Positions 1-46,382 of a stretch of DNA of 64,000 nt are shown piece by piece. The position numbers and the translations under genes were made by a program. Numbering within the stretch: the first letter of the stretch is position 1; each line of letters begins with the position of its first letter. Origin of the DNA: Cristatella mucedo (taxonomy: Eukaryota; Bryozoa; Phylactolaemata; Cristatellidae); contig WPIO01000105.1 of the NCBI GenBank assembly GCA_009760855.2, forward strand, positions 1,355,001 through 1,419,000, written 5' to 3'. The notes under the pieces are model-generated. The model did not search any database and was not told where the DNA came from. It worked only from the letters and a program-made list of their open reading frames with translations.

Positions 1-110
1 GAGGCTTGGACTTCTTGTGAGCCATAGACCAACTCCCCAGCATAACTCCCATTTAGTCGTTGTGGCTCTGTGGAGTTTGCAGACGGAGATGCAATTTAAT
101 TATAAATCAT
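1..110 (+). mobile_element. LINE family 2 3' end, decayed
   Basis: The CATAACTCCCATTTAG...GTGGAGTTTGCAGACGGAGATGCAATT pattern matches the terminal part of the LINE family 2 copies at 13160 and 29797. No coding sequence survives. The copy is cut by the window edge. Confidence 0.4.
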
Positions 111-240
111 AGTGATGCTGATACCTTTTTCTCTCTTCGAGCTTACGGCCACTACATTGGGCATGTTTACCTCCTTCGGATCAAAGATTCTTTTGGTATC
201 GTCTCGCCTAGTTATATCGTAGGATACTAGTTAGTAGCAT

Positions 241-497
<257 letters not shown>

Positions 498-1069
498 TGT
501 GAGCTGAAAGGTGCTTTAAGTGCATGCCGGTTACTCCAAAGTGATGGACCCTGAATGGTGCCCTATGGGCTTGGATTCTGCAGTGGCAGGTGATCGTCCC
601 CTCACCCTAGCACCTATGTTTTCAGGCCACCCTCCTTTTTGGTTTCAATCGCTGGAGTGAAATAATTGCTGACTTGCACGTGTGCCGATAAACTGAGCTC
701 TCACCACAATGCAGCGTTCTTGAGCTGCTTTTGCAGGCAGGTGACATTTTGATTGTGGTCCTCTTGATTGTGGTCCTCTATTCTGGCCAGTTTCAGTGCG
801 TTAGCATGTCTTGTCAGTCTCTGTGTGGTTGCCTAAATAAAAAGCTCGTCTGGGCAGAGCATCATCACTCAATTGTGTGTCTGCTCTCGTGCGAGGGCAT
901 ACAACGCTTCACTGGTACTTTAATGTGCTTCGTGGAACGAGAGTTTATAAGTCTGCTTTTCTTGTTTGCTTTCTGGTTGCATTTGTGCTAGCCGATCTTC
1001 GGTAGCACAGCTACGATATTGCATTTTTGCATTGCCACCCAGCAGTCGCGGGGAGAGAGTGAATATGCG

Positions 1070-1112
<43 letters not shown>

Positions 1113-1243
1113 ATGTGTGTGTTAATGTGTGTGTGTGTGTGTGTTAGTGTGTGTGTTTGTGCTTGCATGTGTGTATCTGTGTGTTTGCATATGTGTATCC
1201 TTGCTTAAGCAACCATTTACTCCTCTGACTCATTCCCTTTCAG
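498..1243 (+). other. Upstream intron of GTF2H2
   Basis: No coding exon matching the p44 N-terminus is visible. A GT microsatellite occupies 1071-1160, and the pyrimidine tract and CAG acceptor of the first visible exon end at 1243. Confidence 0.6.
1071..1160 (+). repeat. GT microsatellite
   Basis: GT repeats interrupted by TTAAT-type units lie 80-170 nt upstream of a GTF2H2 acceptor. Confidence 0.95.
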
Positions 1244-35778
<34,535 letters not shown>

Positions 35779-36365
35779 TCTCTCGTCATCATCGTCGTCG
35801 TCGACGTCGTGCTCCTCATTCTCTTCAGCGCCCCTCCCTTTGCTTCGGGCGGATGACTGCGGCCGCGGCTCAGCCCGACTATTGACGGGCCAGCTCTGCG
35901 GCCAAGGAGCTTGACAAAGACCTTCGGCCGGAGCGATGCTCGCGGCCGGTGGCGATGCCTGCTCGCGACCCAGCGAGATGGCTTCGGGCGGCGTCACCAT
36001 GGGGGGTGCGCGGCAGAACGCCGCCCGGCGGAGCGCCGGCAGCTCGAAGCTGGACCTGGGCCGACAATACGACTTGGGTCCAAGAGGCTTCGGTCCACGA
36101 GGCTTCGCAATGGCTTCGGCAGCCAGTTCTTGGTTTCCCTTCGAGCATGCGACCGGAGCCGCCAAGCAGCGGCCGAGGCGGCGAACTCAAACCCCTCGGA
36201 CTGCTACGGTCGGCGGCGCCATGCCTAGGCCGCAGCGTTGCTCTCTGCCGAAACGGCGCCGGACGTCGCAGCGTCAGCAGCGCCTCAAAATTCTTCCGGC
36301 GTAGCCTTTGCGGTTCGGCGGCAGCCAGCCTGTTTCGGTTCGGCGGCAGCCAGCTCATCGCGTTC

Positions 36366-36371
36366 AATAAA
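36366..36371 (+). terminator. Candidate polyadenylation signal for GTF2H2
   Basis: AATAAA lies 588 nt after the GTF2H2 stop codon on the coding strand. It is the first canonical signal I noticed downstream. The stretch 35779-36365 would then be the 3' UTR; it is GC-rich and includes a short repeat of CGTCGT type. Confidence 0.5.
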
Positions 36372-36488
36372 TACAAATACGAGCTTCTTTCGATGGCAGC
36401 GAAGAGAAAACGCTGCCACTGGCCATGCAGACATCACCTGCCGGTGCCTTCGTGGGGAGAGGGCTCAGTGGATTGCCGAAGGCAGAGG

Positions 36489-37520
36489 CTACCTGAGGCC
36501 GCGCTTGTCCGCCGCCGCCGTGTATGCGTCCGACCAGGCCCTAGCGGCCAGCAGTGGGTAATACAGCGTTCCCGAAGGCGTCGCCTGAGCTGCCCAAGCC
36601 TCGGCCTTCAGGCCGGGGAAGCCTCCCCTTCGGCTGGCCCGAAACCACAGAATCAGGAAAGCAGCCACGGCCAACGTCAAAGACAAGCTGCTTAGGGCCA
36701 TGGCGAGAGCACCTGCGCGGTGGTGGCCCGACTCGGCGGCCGCCTCGCTCGCCTCGCACGTGGCGCCCCAGTAGCCGGCCTGGCAGTGACACGTTCCGGC
36801 TCCCGTCGCGTCAGCGCACAGTCCGCCGTTGGCGCAGTAGCCCTGGCCGCACGGAGGCAAGCACACTCTGCCGCTCCGGCGATCGCTCGGGGGCGAGCGA
36901 TCGACGAAGCCGGCCTTGCAGCGGCACTCGTAGCCGCCCGGGCGGTTGTGGCAGACGGCGTCGAGCGAGCAGTCGTTCAGGTCGTGGCTGCTGCACTCGT
37001 TATAGTCCATGACCTGCAGCTGGTCGACCAGCAGTTCAGTGTCGTCGGCGTGAGCGGCCGCTCGGAAGCGCAGCCGCAGCTCTCGGGCGCCGCTGGCAGC
37101 GGCTCCGCTCGCGGCGGCTTCGGTGCTGAGCGTCAGAGCGACCTGGGCCAGTGGCAGGCCCTGGTCGCACAGGAACCGGTCGGCGCGGCAGTTCTGGACG
37201 GCTAACCGCGGCTGTTGAGCTCCGGCGGCAGCCTTTCGCAGCAGGGAGCAGACGGACGCCTCCAGCGTGGAGAACTCGTAGCCGGCGCGCGTGTGCAGGC
37301 TGTCGTGGCAGCCGAGCGTGAATCCGAAGCGTCGGCGTATCCGGACGGCCAACAGGTAGGTCTGATTCACTGATGCCGGTGGCTGCGAACGGATCGTGGC
37401 GGCGGCCGCTGGCGCCGCCACCGGGCCGCCGCATGCGATCGCAGCGACGGCCAGTAGCAGCACCCGGCAGCGAATCGGCATCGCAGTTCCCAACGAGAGC
37501 TGCATGGTTGAGAGGCTCAT
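36489..37520 (-). CDS. Two-EGF single-pass membrane protein, apparently intronless
   Basis: Intact 343-residue ORF. A hydrophobic signal peptide (about residues 14-35, after MPIRCR) is followed by an N-glycosylation site NQT at 52-54. Residues 55-170 form a cysteine-containing region (C71, C91, C111, C118) that I cannot assign; a SEA-like fold is possible. EGF 1 spans residues 172-220: it begins DYNEC, has six cysteines and contains C-x-N-x(4)-Y-x-C, the calcium-binding and beta-hydroxylation type. EGF 2 spans 224-255, six cysteines with CANGGLC and CHC. One transmembrane helix covers 271-293, followed by RASRRGG stop-transfer residues and a tail of about 50 residues with YYPLL. The topology predicts an extracellular N-terminus at the plasma membrane. 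The start could be Met1, Met6 or Met14; Met14 gives the neatest signal peptide. High GC and no frame breaks over 1 kb argue for a real gene. It converges on GTF2H2. I do not recognise a named ortholog. Confidence 0.83.
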   Translation of the reverse strand: MSLSTMQLSLGTAMPIRCRVLLLAVAAIACGGPVAAPAAAATIRSQPPASVNQTYLLAVRIRRRFGFTLGCHDSLHTRAGYEFSTLEASVCSLLRKAAAGAQQPRLAVQNCRADRFLCDQGLPLAQVALTLSTEAAASGAAASGARELRLRFRAAAHADDTELLVDQLQVMDYNECSSHDLNDCSLDAVCHNRPGGYECRCKAGFVDRSPPSDRRSGRVCLPPCGQGYCANGGLCADATGAGTCHCQAGYWGATCEASEAAAESGHHRAGALAMALSSLSLTLAVAAFLILWFRASRRGGFPGLKAEAWAAQATPSGTLYYPLLAARAWSDAYTAAADKRGLR

Positions 37521-38640
37521 CGCGTTTAACAGACGACGTGCTGGCGAGCAGGCTTTATGGCCAGCTGAGGGGCTGGGCTGGACGAGCCTGCGTCATTCAC
37601 CTTAGGGTCGGAGGGCAGCTGGGGCAGGGCTGATGATAGTCTGTCCTCACGTGACTGACAGAAGGCCGATCTTGCTCATCTAGCCGGTCGGCTTCTGGCG
37701 TACGCAGCGACTGCTGCTCTCTCCCAGCCGCGGATAACTTTGAGTTCGTTAGCTTAGGTTAAGCAAGATGATCCAGTGGCCATGTCGGCGTTTTTCTCTT
37801 AGCCCGGTTCCTTTGGTCTCCGCCCTTCTCGACCGCATGGCGTCCCTAGGTCCCTCGATGCTTGGGCTCAGGCGGCTGGAGCCGAAGTCGGCAGACCTTT
37901 CGTTGCACCTGACCCTTTTTCAGATGACGGAGCCATTCGGCGTCTAGCAGCGATCGACGTCGCGAGCTGCCGTGTCCACATCTACTAGCCGACACGCCAC
38001 AGCACACACACACACCTCACGCCGGATTACCGCTCCCACCGACCCGGCCTGCCCAGTCAGGCGCCGCCTGCCGGACGGACTGCTAAGTCCGAGCCACGGC
38101 CGCCACGACTCCGTCGTCCGAGCGTTTAGCGGCCGCTCGCCTCTGCAGCGGTTCGCCAGCGAACTCCGCGCACGCAGGACACTGAACAGCCGGACAGCCG
38201 CTACATAGCGGCTAAGTGCACAGCGGTCGTGGCGTGCGCCTCGCACTAATCGCTGGAAGGTGAGGTAACATGCTACCTACCCGGCGTCAACAGAGTGCTC
38301 GAGCGGCGTCCACGAGAGAGCGGCCTTCCGTGGAAGTGCAGCACCTTCCGTGGAAGTGCAGCAAGCTACCTTCGCCCACCAACGCGAGATGGCAAACGCC
38401 TTGGCAGAAGCTTCGCTGCGCCGCGGCGGCAAAAGCCGGGCTGCTGCGTACATTCGGATGTAGGCGACAGAGGGCCGGCCGCCGTCGAAAGCTGTCGTAG
38501 TTGAGGCCTATCTATCTCGGGTTATCTATTGGCCCCTATCTAGCGGCCGGTGCGATTGTCCGACGATCAGCAGCACGGGGTCAGGGGTCAGCGGCAGGGT
38601 TGGTGGCGACCCATTTGCCAACCGCAGCCAGGGTGTTGTT
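37521..38640. other. Upstream region of the EGF gene
   Basis: GC-rich, with no convincing coding exon. A weak TATA-like CCATAAAG lies on the - strand about 35 nt upstream of the EGF ORF's first ATG. A perfect 20-bp tandem duplication occupies 38324-38363. Confidence 0.4.
38324..38363 (+). repeat. Perfect 20-bp tandem duplication
   Basis: The unit CCTTCCGTGGAAGTGCAGCA occurs twice back to back. Confidence 0.97.
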
Positions 38641-38835
38641 CGAGGACCTTCGACCATCTATCTCCCCCACGAAGGCATGGGGCAGCTGCTGAAACTTCGC
38701 CTGTCAAATGTCCGCTCACTAGAAATCGTGGTGGGGGCTCAATATCTGCAACCAGGTTTTCCGAGAGAAGCTCTGTGCATTTCCTCCGACCGAGACTCCG
38801 ATGACGCCCTGCTCTGGTTGCTGCATAGCCTTTGA
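38640..38835 (+). pseudogene. LINE family 2 5' coding fragment
   Basis: CTGTCAAATGTCCGCTCACT and TGATGACGCCCTGCTCTGGT parallel the LLN-RSL start of the LINE endonuclease at 20900-21030. The reading frame is broken. Confidence 0.5.
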
Positions 38836-38865
38836 CCTTTTTTGCATTTTTGTTGCTGTCCTGAT

Positions 38866-39130
38866 TCATTTTAGTGGGTCCCTGCGATTCATCTTGTATG
38901 CGCTTATGCGTGCTGACACTATTGCATGCTGTCCCTAACCACACTTGCATGCTGACCCTGTGCATGTTACCCCTAACAACGTTATTCATTTTGTTTATCA
39001 AGCACGATACCACTCACGATTTGATCGTGTTTCCTTTGCAGTAGATGTAATGCGCCTAGAAAGAGATTGAGTTCTCTGAGGACGCTTTATCAAGAGTATT
39101 ATTATTCTTATTATTATTCCTATTATTAGA
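38866..39130 (+). mobile_element. LINE family 1 3' end
   Basis: TTAGTGGGTCCCTGCGATTC, GCATGCTGACCCTGTGCATG, the hairpin (ATGCGCCTAGAAAGAGATTG) and an ATT tail are present. Confidence 0.85.
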
Positions 39131-39204
39131 GATTGTAGCAAACGAACATTCTGGTGCCCACCTTCCTCTTTTTTTTACAAAAAATGTCGAATATATTGCC
39201 GTTA

Positions 39205-39465
39205 AGTAGCTCATGAGGCACATTCACAACAATAAAATGTCAGAAACATTCCATACGGGATTTGAGTGGCACTTAAACAGCACTGAAACTGCTCTCCGCC
39301 GAGAGATCGACGACATCGTAAGTTGCAACGGTGGTGAGCTTAATGTTACGGCCTTGACCCTGTCCGATCTATCTCTGCGCTCGAGACCATCAACCAATCA
39401 TGGCATCTTACTTAAGAGTGCGGAAACAAGTTTGTCAGACGAGGCACTGGGGTGGTTCGAATAGT
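39205..39465 (+). pseudogene. LINE reverse-transcriptase fragment
   Basis: It encodes HIHNNKMSETFHTGFEWHLN, then STETALRREIDD. This corresponds to the HIEKNKMSEKFQSGF..QHSTETSLL region of RT at 47330-47410. No catalytic motif remains. Confidence 0.6.
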
Positions 39466-40309
39466 ACTCGCGATTGCCATTGGCGTCATTATCTGAAATC
39501 TTCCACTGACATAGCGATGCAATCGTTTTGCAAGGTGCTCAAAAAGGACTTCACGACGCACGATACTAAACGCTGTGGAGAGGTTCTGCAGAGCCGATCC
39601 AAAGAATGAGAGAATGGACGCATAATGACTGCTCGGGCAAGGGATGGGGGTGAAAAAAAGGATGGGGGATAAGCAGGGTGAGAATTCGGGAGAACCTCAC
39701 AGTTAAGGGTCAAAAAAGCTTTTCCGCGAAAGACTCCTAATAGTACATTTCAACAGTGCACTAGCAACCTTATCGCCGGTAGATGTCTGCAAAATATGGG
39801 CAGCGATGGTGAAAGAGAGAGAGGCGTAGATTACTCCGATGACAGAGGAGGAATCTCGTGCTCAGCCGCATCCGATACCGAGGCTGAAGAGTTGAAAGAG
39901 TATCTTGGGTTCAGGCAGGAGCTCCTCGGCGCCGGATGCAACATTGGCTGCCATATTGATTTGAAATCATTCATAGTTAAGAGAAGCAAAGATAGTGCGC
40001 TTCTACCTGTCGCAAAGCAGGAAAAATATATATTATATCCCATTCACTCTCTTTCTGTACGAAACTTACACAGACAAACCACAAGCTATACCACACGTAT
40101 ACACGTACGCCTGTGTGTAATCATCCTCATATATAATTTTTCTCGCTTATATAAGTTTTAAGTTGCCGGTCACGAACAGGTAAGCTTATCAAGGGAATCC
40201 AGCCCCTGCAGACAGCCGTACGAAGACGCGACATTAAACCAGCTGGCATACAATGGCAAATAAATGCAGCAGCACTACTAACGCAAAACAGAGACTATGT
40301 ATGGCATTG
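39466..40309 (+). other. Unassigned stretch with one short ORF
   Basis: The ORF at 39796-40161 begins MGSDGERERGVDYSDDRGGI and is rich in charged residues. I recognise no domain, and it is probably chance. Nothing else is seen. Confidence 0.25.
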
Positions 40310-40317
40310 CGTACACA

Positions 40318-40366
40318 CACATACGCACACACACACACACACACTCATACGCACACAGATATATAC

Positions 40367-40401
<35 letters not shown>

Positions 40402-40426
40402 CGCGCGCGCGTGCGTGCGTGCGTGC

Positions 40427-40480
<54 letters not shown>
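40318..40480 (+). repeat. Compound CA/TA/GT/GCGT microsatellite
   Basis: CACA, then TATA, then TGTG with GCGCGC and GCGTGC units, then GT. The CA and GT arms can fold into a large hairpin around the AT centre. Confidence 0.95.
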
Positions 40481-40482
<2 letters not shown>

Positions 40483-41107
40483 ATACAGAGCAAGGGCTTA
40501 GCATGTGCCAAAGCGTAGGGAGCGTTTCTCACGAGCAGGAAATTAAAAATCAGTCTCTCGTATGCTAGGCCAGTGCTCCACCAACGCTTGTATATCCTAA
40601 CCCACTTTCAGTGTACACTGCGAACTTATAAATGCATATTTACTTGCAATTTTCCCCGGCTGTGGATTGCAACCTGATAGCGTATTTATTTTATTTTAGC
40701 GTATAACCCGATTTACGTAAGTCCATGCAGACGGTGTGAAATTTCGTTACACATTACAACGGCAGACTGCTTTCAAAATTACGAAGCAGTGTAGACGTGT
40801 GTAGATTAGCGAGCCACCTTTACTTCCGGCATCAGAGCTCCCCTCGTAAATATAGTGGGGGTACTACTCTTTGTTCATTGCGCCCCCACTTGGGAGCTGA
40901 AGTAAATGCTCGTTCTTTGGAACAGCCTAATCTGCAAAGCCTTTATTTTAGGATTTACGCAAGCATAGCGGTACTGCTTCAATACCGGCAGATTAAGTAT
41001 TTTCAGCATTAGCGTATTACTGGAACCGGTGTTGATCAGCTTAGGCCATGTAAGGATATTAACACAATTGCAAGAGTGTAGCCGAGTTCCAGGGGTCAGG
41101 GGCTAAT
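40481..41107 (+). other. Unassigned stretch
   Basis: I see no gene or recognisable element here. Confidence 0.5.
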
Positions 41108-41292
41108 TAAAAAAAAAGAATAAAATCCTAGCTGACTGAACAGCCTCTTTTTGTATAGCGACAGAAGAGCCTTTACGGCTATCACTACCGCTTGCAGTGG
41201 CAGTAAAGAATCGCCCACCGCAGGAATCGAACCCACGATCTTGGGACCGAGGTCGTGAAAGCAACCGCCTTAACTAGTGTGCTATCTTCCCG
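41108..41292 (-). mobile_element. SINE family C, near full length
   Basis: It has the same body, B box (GGTTCGATTCC on the - strand) and tRNA-like head as the 17043 copy. The A-rich tail (AAAAAAAAAGAATAAAA) is at the left end. Confidence 0.88.
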
Positions 41293-41979
41293 CCAAGCCC
41301 GCCATACTCCGGCCACGCCGCCGCTCGCCATGCCGCTGAGCTAGGGTAAGAGGAGCGGCCGTCAGATTTGACCTCTTAATAACATCGCATGTGCCAACAA
41401 CAACAGGGGGCTAAACAACTCTACAGAGGAGGGTCCTAAACAAAGTACACCATAAGGGCGCAAGACGACGAAGCAAGCGCGAACAAACGTGTTAGTTGGT
41501 CAGTCGGCTTCCGAAGTCCCGCCGTTGTACCGACTCCATTCCAACAGTACGAGCATACGCCGTAAAAGATCTGGGTAGCTGAGTAACTGCTTGGCTAGCT
41601 GGCGTTGACGTCCACCACCACAGTCAAGAGCTTCCGCCGAAAGACAGCAACTTACTGGGGGGGGGGGGCACGAACACGCTACACTGCGAACGCGGAATAT
41701 ACAAGTCACAACAACGAGCGAGCTATCCAGCTCCGCTCGGGCCTTGGGTACTCGTTCCCTTGCGTGCGTGGCAGCATCGCCGGAGCACGCCTGCACGAAT
41801 CCAGTTGCATAACTCGGCGAAACCGGGAGCCTCCAACACCACACCACGACTTACTCAGCCAACTTCCCTGGCCCCGGTGACCTCTCGTCATCGCACATTC
41901 GGCCATGCCCATAGGTCAGATCCCGGCCTAGCCTGTGACCCTTACCACATTACAGCCGTCCCGTCCCAGCCAACCGAAC
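41293..41979. other. CpG-rich unassigned stretch
   Basis: GC-rich with a G9-10 homopolymer near 41658. ORFs of 68-123 residues overlap on both strands without recognisable domains. Confidence 0.4.
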
Positions 41980-42172
41980 CTGCTGCCACTAACCATATTT
42001 GCATGCTGACCATGTACAAATCACCTCTAACCATTTTTTGCTTGTTGTCAGTGAGTGTGCTACCACTAACCATTCGATCATGCTTCTTTACTGCAGAGGT
42101 TACGTACCTAGAAAGAGATTTAGTTCTATGAGGGTGCTGTACAAGTAAATTATTATTATTAATTATTAAATG
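41980..42172 (+). mobile_element. LINE family 1 3' tail
   Basis: GCTGCCACTAACCATATTTG, GCATGCTGACCATGTACAAA, a damaged hairpin (TACCTAGAAAGAGATTTAGT) and an ATT tail are present. Confidence 0.75.
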
Positions 42173-42444
42173 GTAGCTTACTTGATTAGTTCCACTATAT
42201 TTTAGACATTTAGCTGAGCTCCCGTGACTTAAATTCAAACGCGTAAAATTCCTTTTGAGGAAGCAGCGGTTAATTTATAAAGCTGCGTGGATCGGGCGAA
42301 AAGTAGGCATTTAGATTCATTGCTGAACCTGTCAGGAACCACTGCTAGTAAGGATCGGCGAGCATAAACGTGGCAAAAAATTTGACCAATTATTACACCC
42401 GCGCAAAATGTTGGCAGTTTGGTGTTAACTTCTGCAGCATCGGA

Positions 42445-42990
42445 GAATAATAATATAAATGCATTTGATAAAGCGCCCTCAATGAAATCAGTCTCTTTCT
42501 AGGCGCTTTACACTAGCTGCAAAGGGAAACGCGATTGAATGGTGAGTAATATCATGCTTGATGAGCAACAGGAATAACATGGTCAGTGGCAGCATGCACA
42601 GTGTCAGCACGCATAAGCACATGAAGGACGAATCAAAGGGACCCACTAAATGCTGTCCTAAATATGTGTGCTTGTAAGTTTTTTTTAATTGTGGTCAAGT
42701 CAGGAGATGTTCTGACGCAAGTCGGAAGTGAGTTCCAAGCTTTGGGAGCATACGAACTAAATGCACGGTCTCCAAAGGATTTGAGGTTTGTACGAGGTAT
42801 TGGTAAACTGTTGGATTCCGAAATGCGGGTGGTACTATGCTTGGCCTAGTGGGGGAGTAGATCTGAGAGATAGGCTGGAGCCAAAGAATGAAGGGACCTA
42901 AAAGTGAGTGACCAAACCTTGAATTTGATCTATTTCTTGACTGTTAGCCAGTGCAGGTCGGCGAAAAGTGGTGTGAAATGGAAAAATACG
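42445..42990 (-). mobile_element. LINE family 1 3' end
   Basis: The reverse-orientation AATAAT tail, hairpin and 3' UTR are followed by C-terminal coding remnant up to AGCCAGTGCAGGTCGGCG. The order is identical to the copy at 60176. Confidence 0.85.
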
Positions 42991-43744
42991 GCTGAATGCT
43001 ACTGGAAAGCTTGGCGGTCCAGCATTAGCAGAGGCAGAACCCACCGGCTACGCATGCGCTGCAAGACGTATATTTGCGCTTAGGGGAAAAGTCATAACTG
43101 AACTCAGTAGGGCATTCTATCGAGTCGCAAGGTTACACTGAAAACCACACTTCTACCTCATTGGTTCTCGTAGTGAAAGGCATACGCGAAAAAAATTCAA
43201 TTCTCCGAGGCTGCTATACAAATGTATCATTATTATTATCAATAAACTTTAATCAACAATTGACATAAAAATACGCGAAGGAAAGAGTAGAAATAAATCG
43301 TTTTACCGAACTTAATGGAAGTTATAGCAAGTTTTGATATCCTATAAGCGTTCGCGTGCAAAGAAGTTCGTTTTGAAAAGTTAGTTGGGTTGATATTTTA
43401 TATGTTAGTTAGTTATTTATATGTTAGTTGGTTAGTTATATGGTCGATGGTCGCGTTCGTCAAATGGTGTCAAAACTTTTGTGAACCCTTTCTTACTTCC
43501 GCAGGCTTTCAGTCCTGATATTGCCAAGCTCGACAGAAATAGCTACGAAACTTGAAGAAAGGGCTTAGTCAAGCTTCGTTGAGGCGGTAAAGGCACAGCT
43601 AGATTTGCAGCACCATTTTCTATGCGTGCAGGACCATTGGGCCTAGCCTGCAAATGGCTGCTTAGCGCCATTCGCATACTTCGGTAATTACTGCAAGTCG
43701 AAGCTTTTCCCAAACGCTAAGCTGCTTCCTGTTCACCAAGCTCG

Positions 43745-44345
43745 CGTACTCTTAGCATCGACGCAAAACACATCACTCCACTTCTCGCCGACCTGCACTG
43801 GCTACCAGTCAAACAACGGATTGACTTCAAGGTTTTGTCGCTCACTTTTAGGTCCCTTCATTCTTTGGCTCCAGCCTATCTCTCCGACATACTCCCCCAT
43901 CAGGCCAAGCATCGTACCACCCGCTTTTCGGAATCCAACAGTCTACAAATACCTCGTACAAACCTTAAATCCTTTGGAGACCGTGCCTTTAGTTCGTATG
44001 CTCCCAAAGCCTGGAACTCTCTCCCGACGTGCGTCAGAACATCCCCTGACTTGACCACATTTAAAAGGAACTTTAAAACACACCTATTTAGGACAGCATA
44101 AAGTGGGTGCATGTGATTCGTCCTTGATGTGCTTATGCGTGCTGACACTGTGCATGCTGCCACTAACCACATTTGCATGCTGACCCTGTGCATGTCAACC
44201 CTAACCATATTATTCATTTTGTTTGTTTTTTAAGCATGATTTTACTTACCATTTAATTGCATTTCCTTTTGCAGCAAATGTAAAGCGCCTAGAAAGAGAT
44301 TAAGTTCTCAGAGGGCGCTTTATCAAGTACATTATCAAGTAAAGG
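43745..44345 (+). mobile_element. LINE family 1 3' end with C-terminal ORF
   Basis: The frame from about 43835 encodes SLTFRSLHSLAPAYLSDILP, then HQAKHRTTRFSES, then SFGDRAFSSYAPKAWNSLPT. This is the terminal domain shared by L2/CR1-type LINE polyproteins. The 3' UTR and hairpin follow. Confidence 0.88.
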
Positions 44346-45025
44346 CGGTTAAATCAGCGGTCTCGTTGCCCTGGCGGCAGCAGCAGATTTCGGTTGGCCG
44401 ACTACCGCCGGGCTTCCAGCATGCATGCAAGGATTTCGCAGGTAAGAGGACTTGATACGCGACCTGGGGTTGCACGAACGCTGCCGCCTCGCGAGGGTGG
44501 GGGCGGTGGGCAGATGATCATCACCTACGGGCTATCTTACTTCATTAAGACCAAGGAATTGTTTCCTGAATCAAGTAAAGTGTTCACACTCCTAGCACGA
44601 ACACCGCCACGAACCCCTGCGCCAAGACGCGAAGGCACGAAGTGCAGAATCTTCCGCCAAACGATTGAAGTCGTCTGCTTCGAATACGCGACTCGGCCGT
44701 CGACGCAGCTGAGACACGCTCGCTTGAAATTACGCCCGTGCGTCCGGAGCCGCTGCCGCTACGCTCGAGAGACGGCGTCTGCTCCCCTTGCAATCGCGCC
44801 GCCGCGACTGCCCACGCTATCCGGGCCATTGGCGCCGCTCGCCTGCTCTCATTTCGCTATTGTTGCGAGCACGTTGCGTGGCTCCTGGATGAAGCTCTAC
44901 GCGGCGAGCGCACGCTCTCGCGCAGTGGTGCCAGTCTCTGCAGAGACGCCAACGAAGAACCAAAAAGGCGAAGCGCCTCAATGCAGTCTGCAGGCGTCAG
45001 TCGGAGAAGCCGCTACGCACTGCGT

Positions 45026-45056
<31 letters not shown>

Positions 45057-45559
45057 CAGAGCACGACAGCCAGTGACAAAACGGACCGCGGCTCAACGAC
45101 CTCGCGCTCGCCCCCACCCCCGTGTCTTTAGCGACGAGTTACGTCTACATTCCGCCGCAGCCACACAGGGGGTGGAATATGTGCACAGCAGCAGCAGCAG
45201 CAGCAGTAATGTACAAGCGACTAGCCTGCACACGTCTTAAGCTGACCAGACCGTATATCATGCACGACACGTGTATCCTGCTCCTAATAGTAGGAGCAGC
45301 TCATGAACCGCTTGCATAATTTCTACCTGCGTCATAATCAGGCCGACTTAGCGTATCTGAGGTTCCAGAGAGAGAGAGAGAGCGGTTTGAATGCATTCCT
45401 AGAGCGAGCCGCGCCTCGGGGTCAGAGTTCGCCACCCTCTGGATGCGGTGCATCCAGAGGAGGAGGAGGGAAGCCTGGGCGGCCGGTGCGCGTGCGAACG
45501 GGGAAGCTACCGCAGACGCTCTTCAGCTAGCCCTGCAGCCACGCACCCAACCTTACGAG
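44346..45559 (+). other. CpG-rich block with a 245-residue ORF of unknown status
   Basis: The ORF at 44394-45131 is arginine- and serine-rich and ends near a CAG run coding 11 Gln. No domain is recognisable and the composition suggests a chance ORF in GC-rich DNA. Short CAG runs lie at about 45030-45060 and 45186-45206. A promoter or 5' exon of an unseen gene is possible. Confidence 0.25.
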
Positions 45560-45870
45560 CAACCAGTCCACCGTAGTGTCGGAGGTTGCTGTGCTCGTGT
45601 GCGCAGATGCTGGGCTGCAATTGTTGCTCGTGAATCGTCTGGCTATAACATGTGCAGTCGTTCGCATGGGGGCCATCGTTTAAATCAGTGGCAATCGGAT
45701 CTTCATTAAAAAGACACTGCCTCTCACTGTTGATATATTGACCTCTTTCTGGCTGTCTAAACTTGTTTATAGAGGAGTTTTCGGAGTTCTTCGCTAAAAT
45801 ATTTGTGCGTGACAGGCCGTCACTGATTGCTGGAGACTGCAATATTCTCGTTGACAACCCTATCAACAAT

Positions 45871-46022
45871 GCCGAGCTGGATTGGTGCAGCGGTTAAGGC
45901 GCTCGCCCCGGCCAAGGTCTGTCTGGCTGAGGTCGTGGGCTCGAGCCCCGAGGCATATGTAAAGCGCCTGAATAGAGATTGTTCTCTTGGGGCGCTATGC
46001 AAATGAATTATATTTATATTTA
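45871..46022 (+). mobile_element. SINE family A, full length
   Basis: tRNA-like head GCCGAGCTGGATTGGTGCAG, a B-box-like GGGCTCGAGCCCC, then the hairpin AAGCGCCTGAATAGAGATTG and the end AAATGAATTATAT. It sits inside the LINE endonuclease. I could not define a clear target-site duplication. Confidence 0.88.
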
Positions 46023-46382
46023 ACAACCAGGTCTGCTCATTTCTTGACTGTCTGGAGAATTTTGGTTTTGTCCAACACGTTAATCATACCACCCACGTCA
46101 GTGGTCATATTCTAGATCTCGTGATCACTAAGGATGTCTTTCCCACTGACTTTGTGGTGTGCCCACTGACCCTTTCGGATTATTGTTCGGTCTCGTTTTA
46201 CTGTTCCTACTCCCTTGTACGTACAGGGTAATGTCGAACTTGTCCAGCTACGTAACCTAAAAATCATTGACACATTTTTTAAATCTGTTTGTGATGCAGG
46301 TCTTCGTGATCTGCCCCCGGACTCGACCGACAGCCTCGATACCCTCACTGTTGCAGTGAAAATGACACTTTGGAGTGCTCTT

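Noticed and set aside
35879-36376. 165-, 180- and 248-residue ORFs overlapping both strands near 36 kb
   Set aside because: They are chance ORFs in GC-rich DNA, overlapping the GTF2H2 3' UTR and the EGF gene, without domains.
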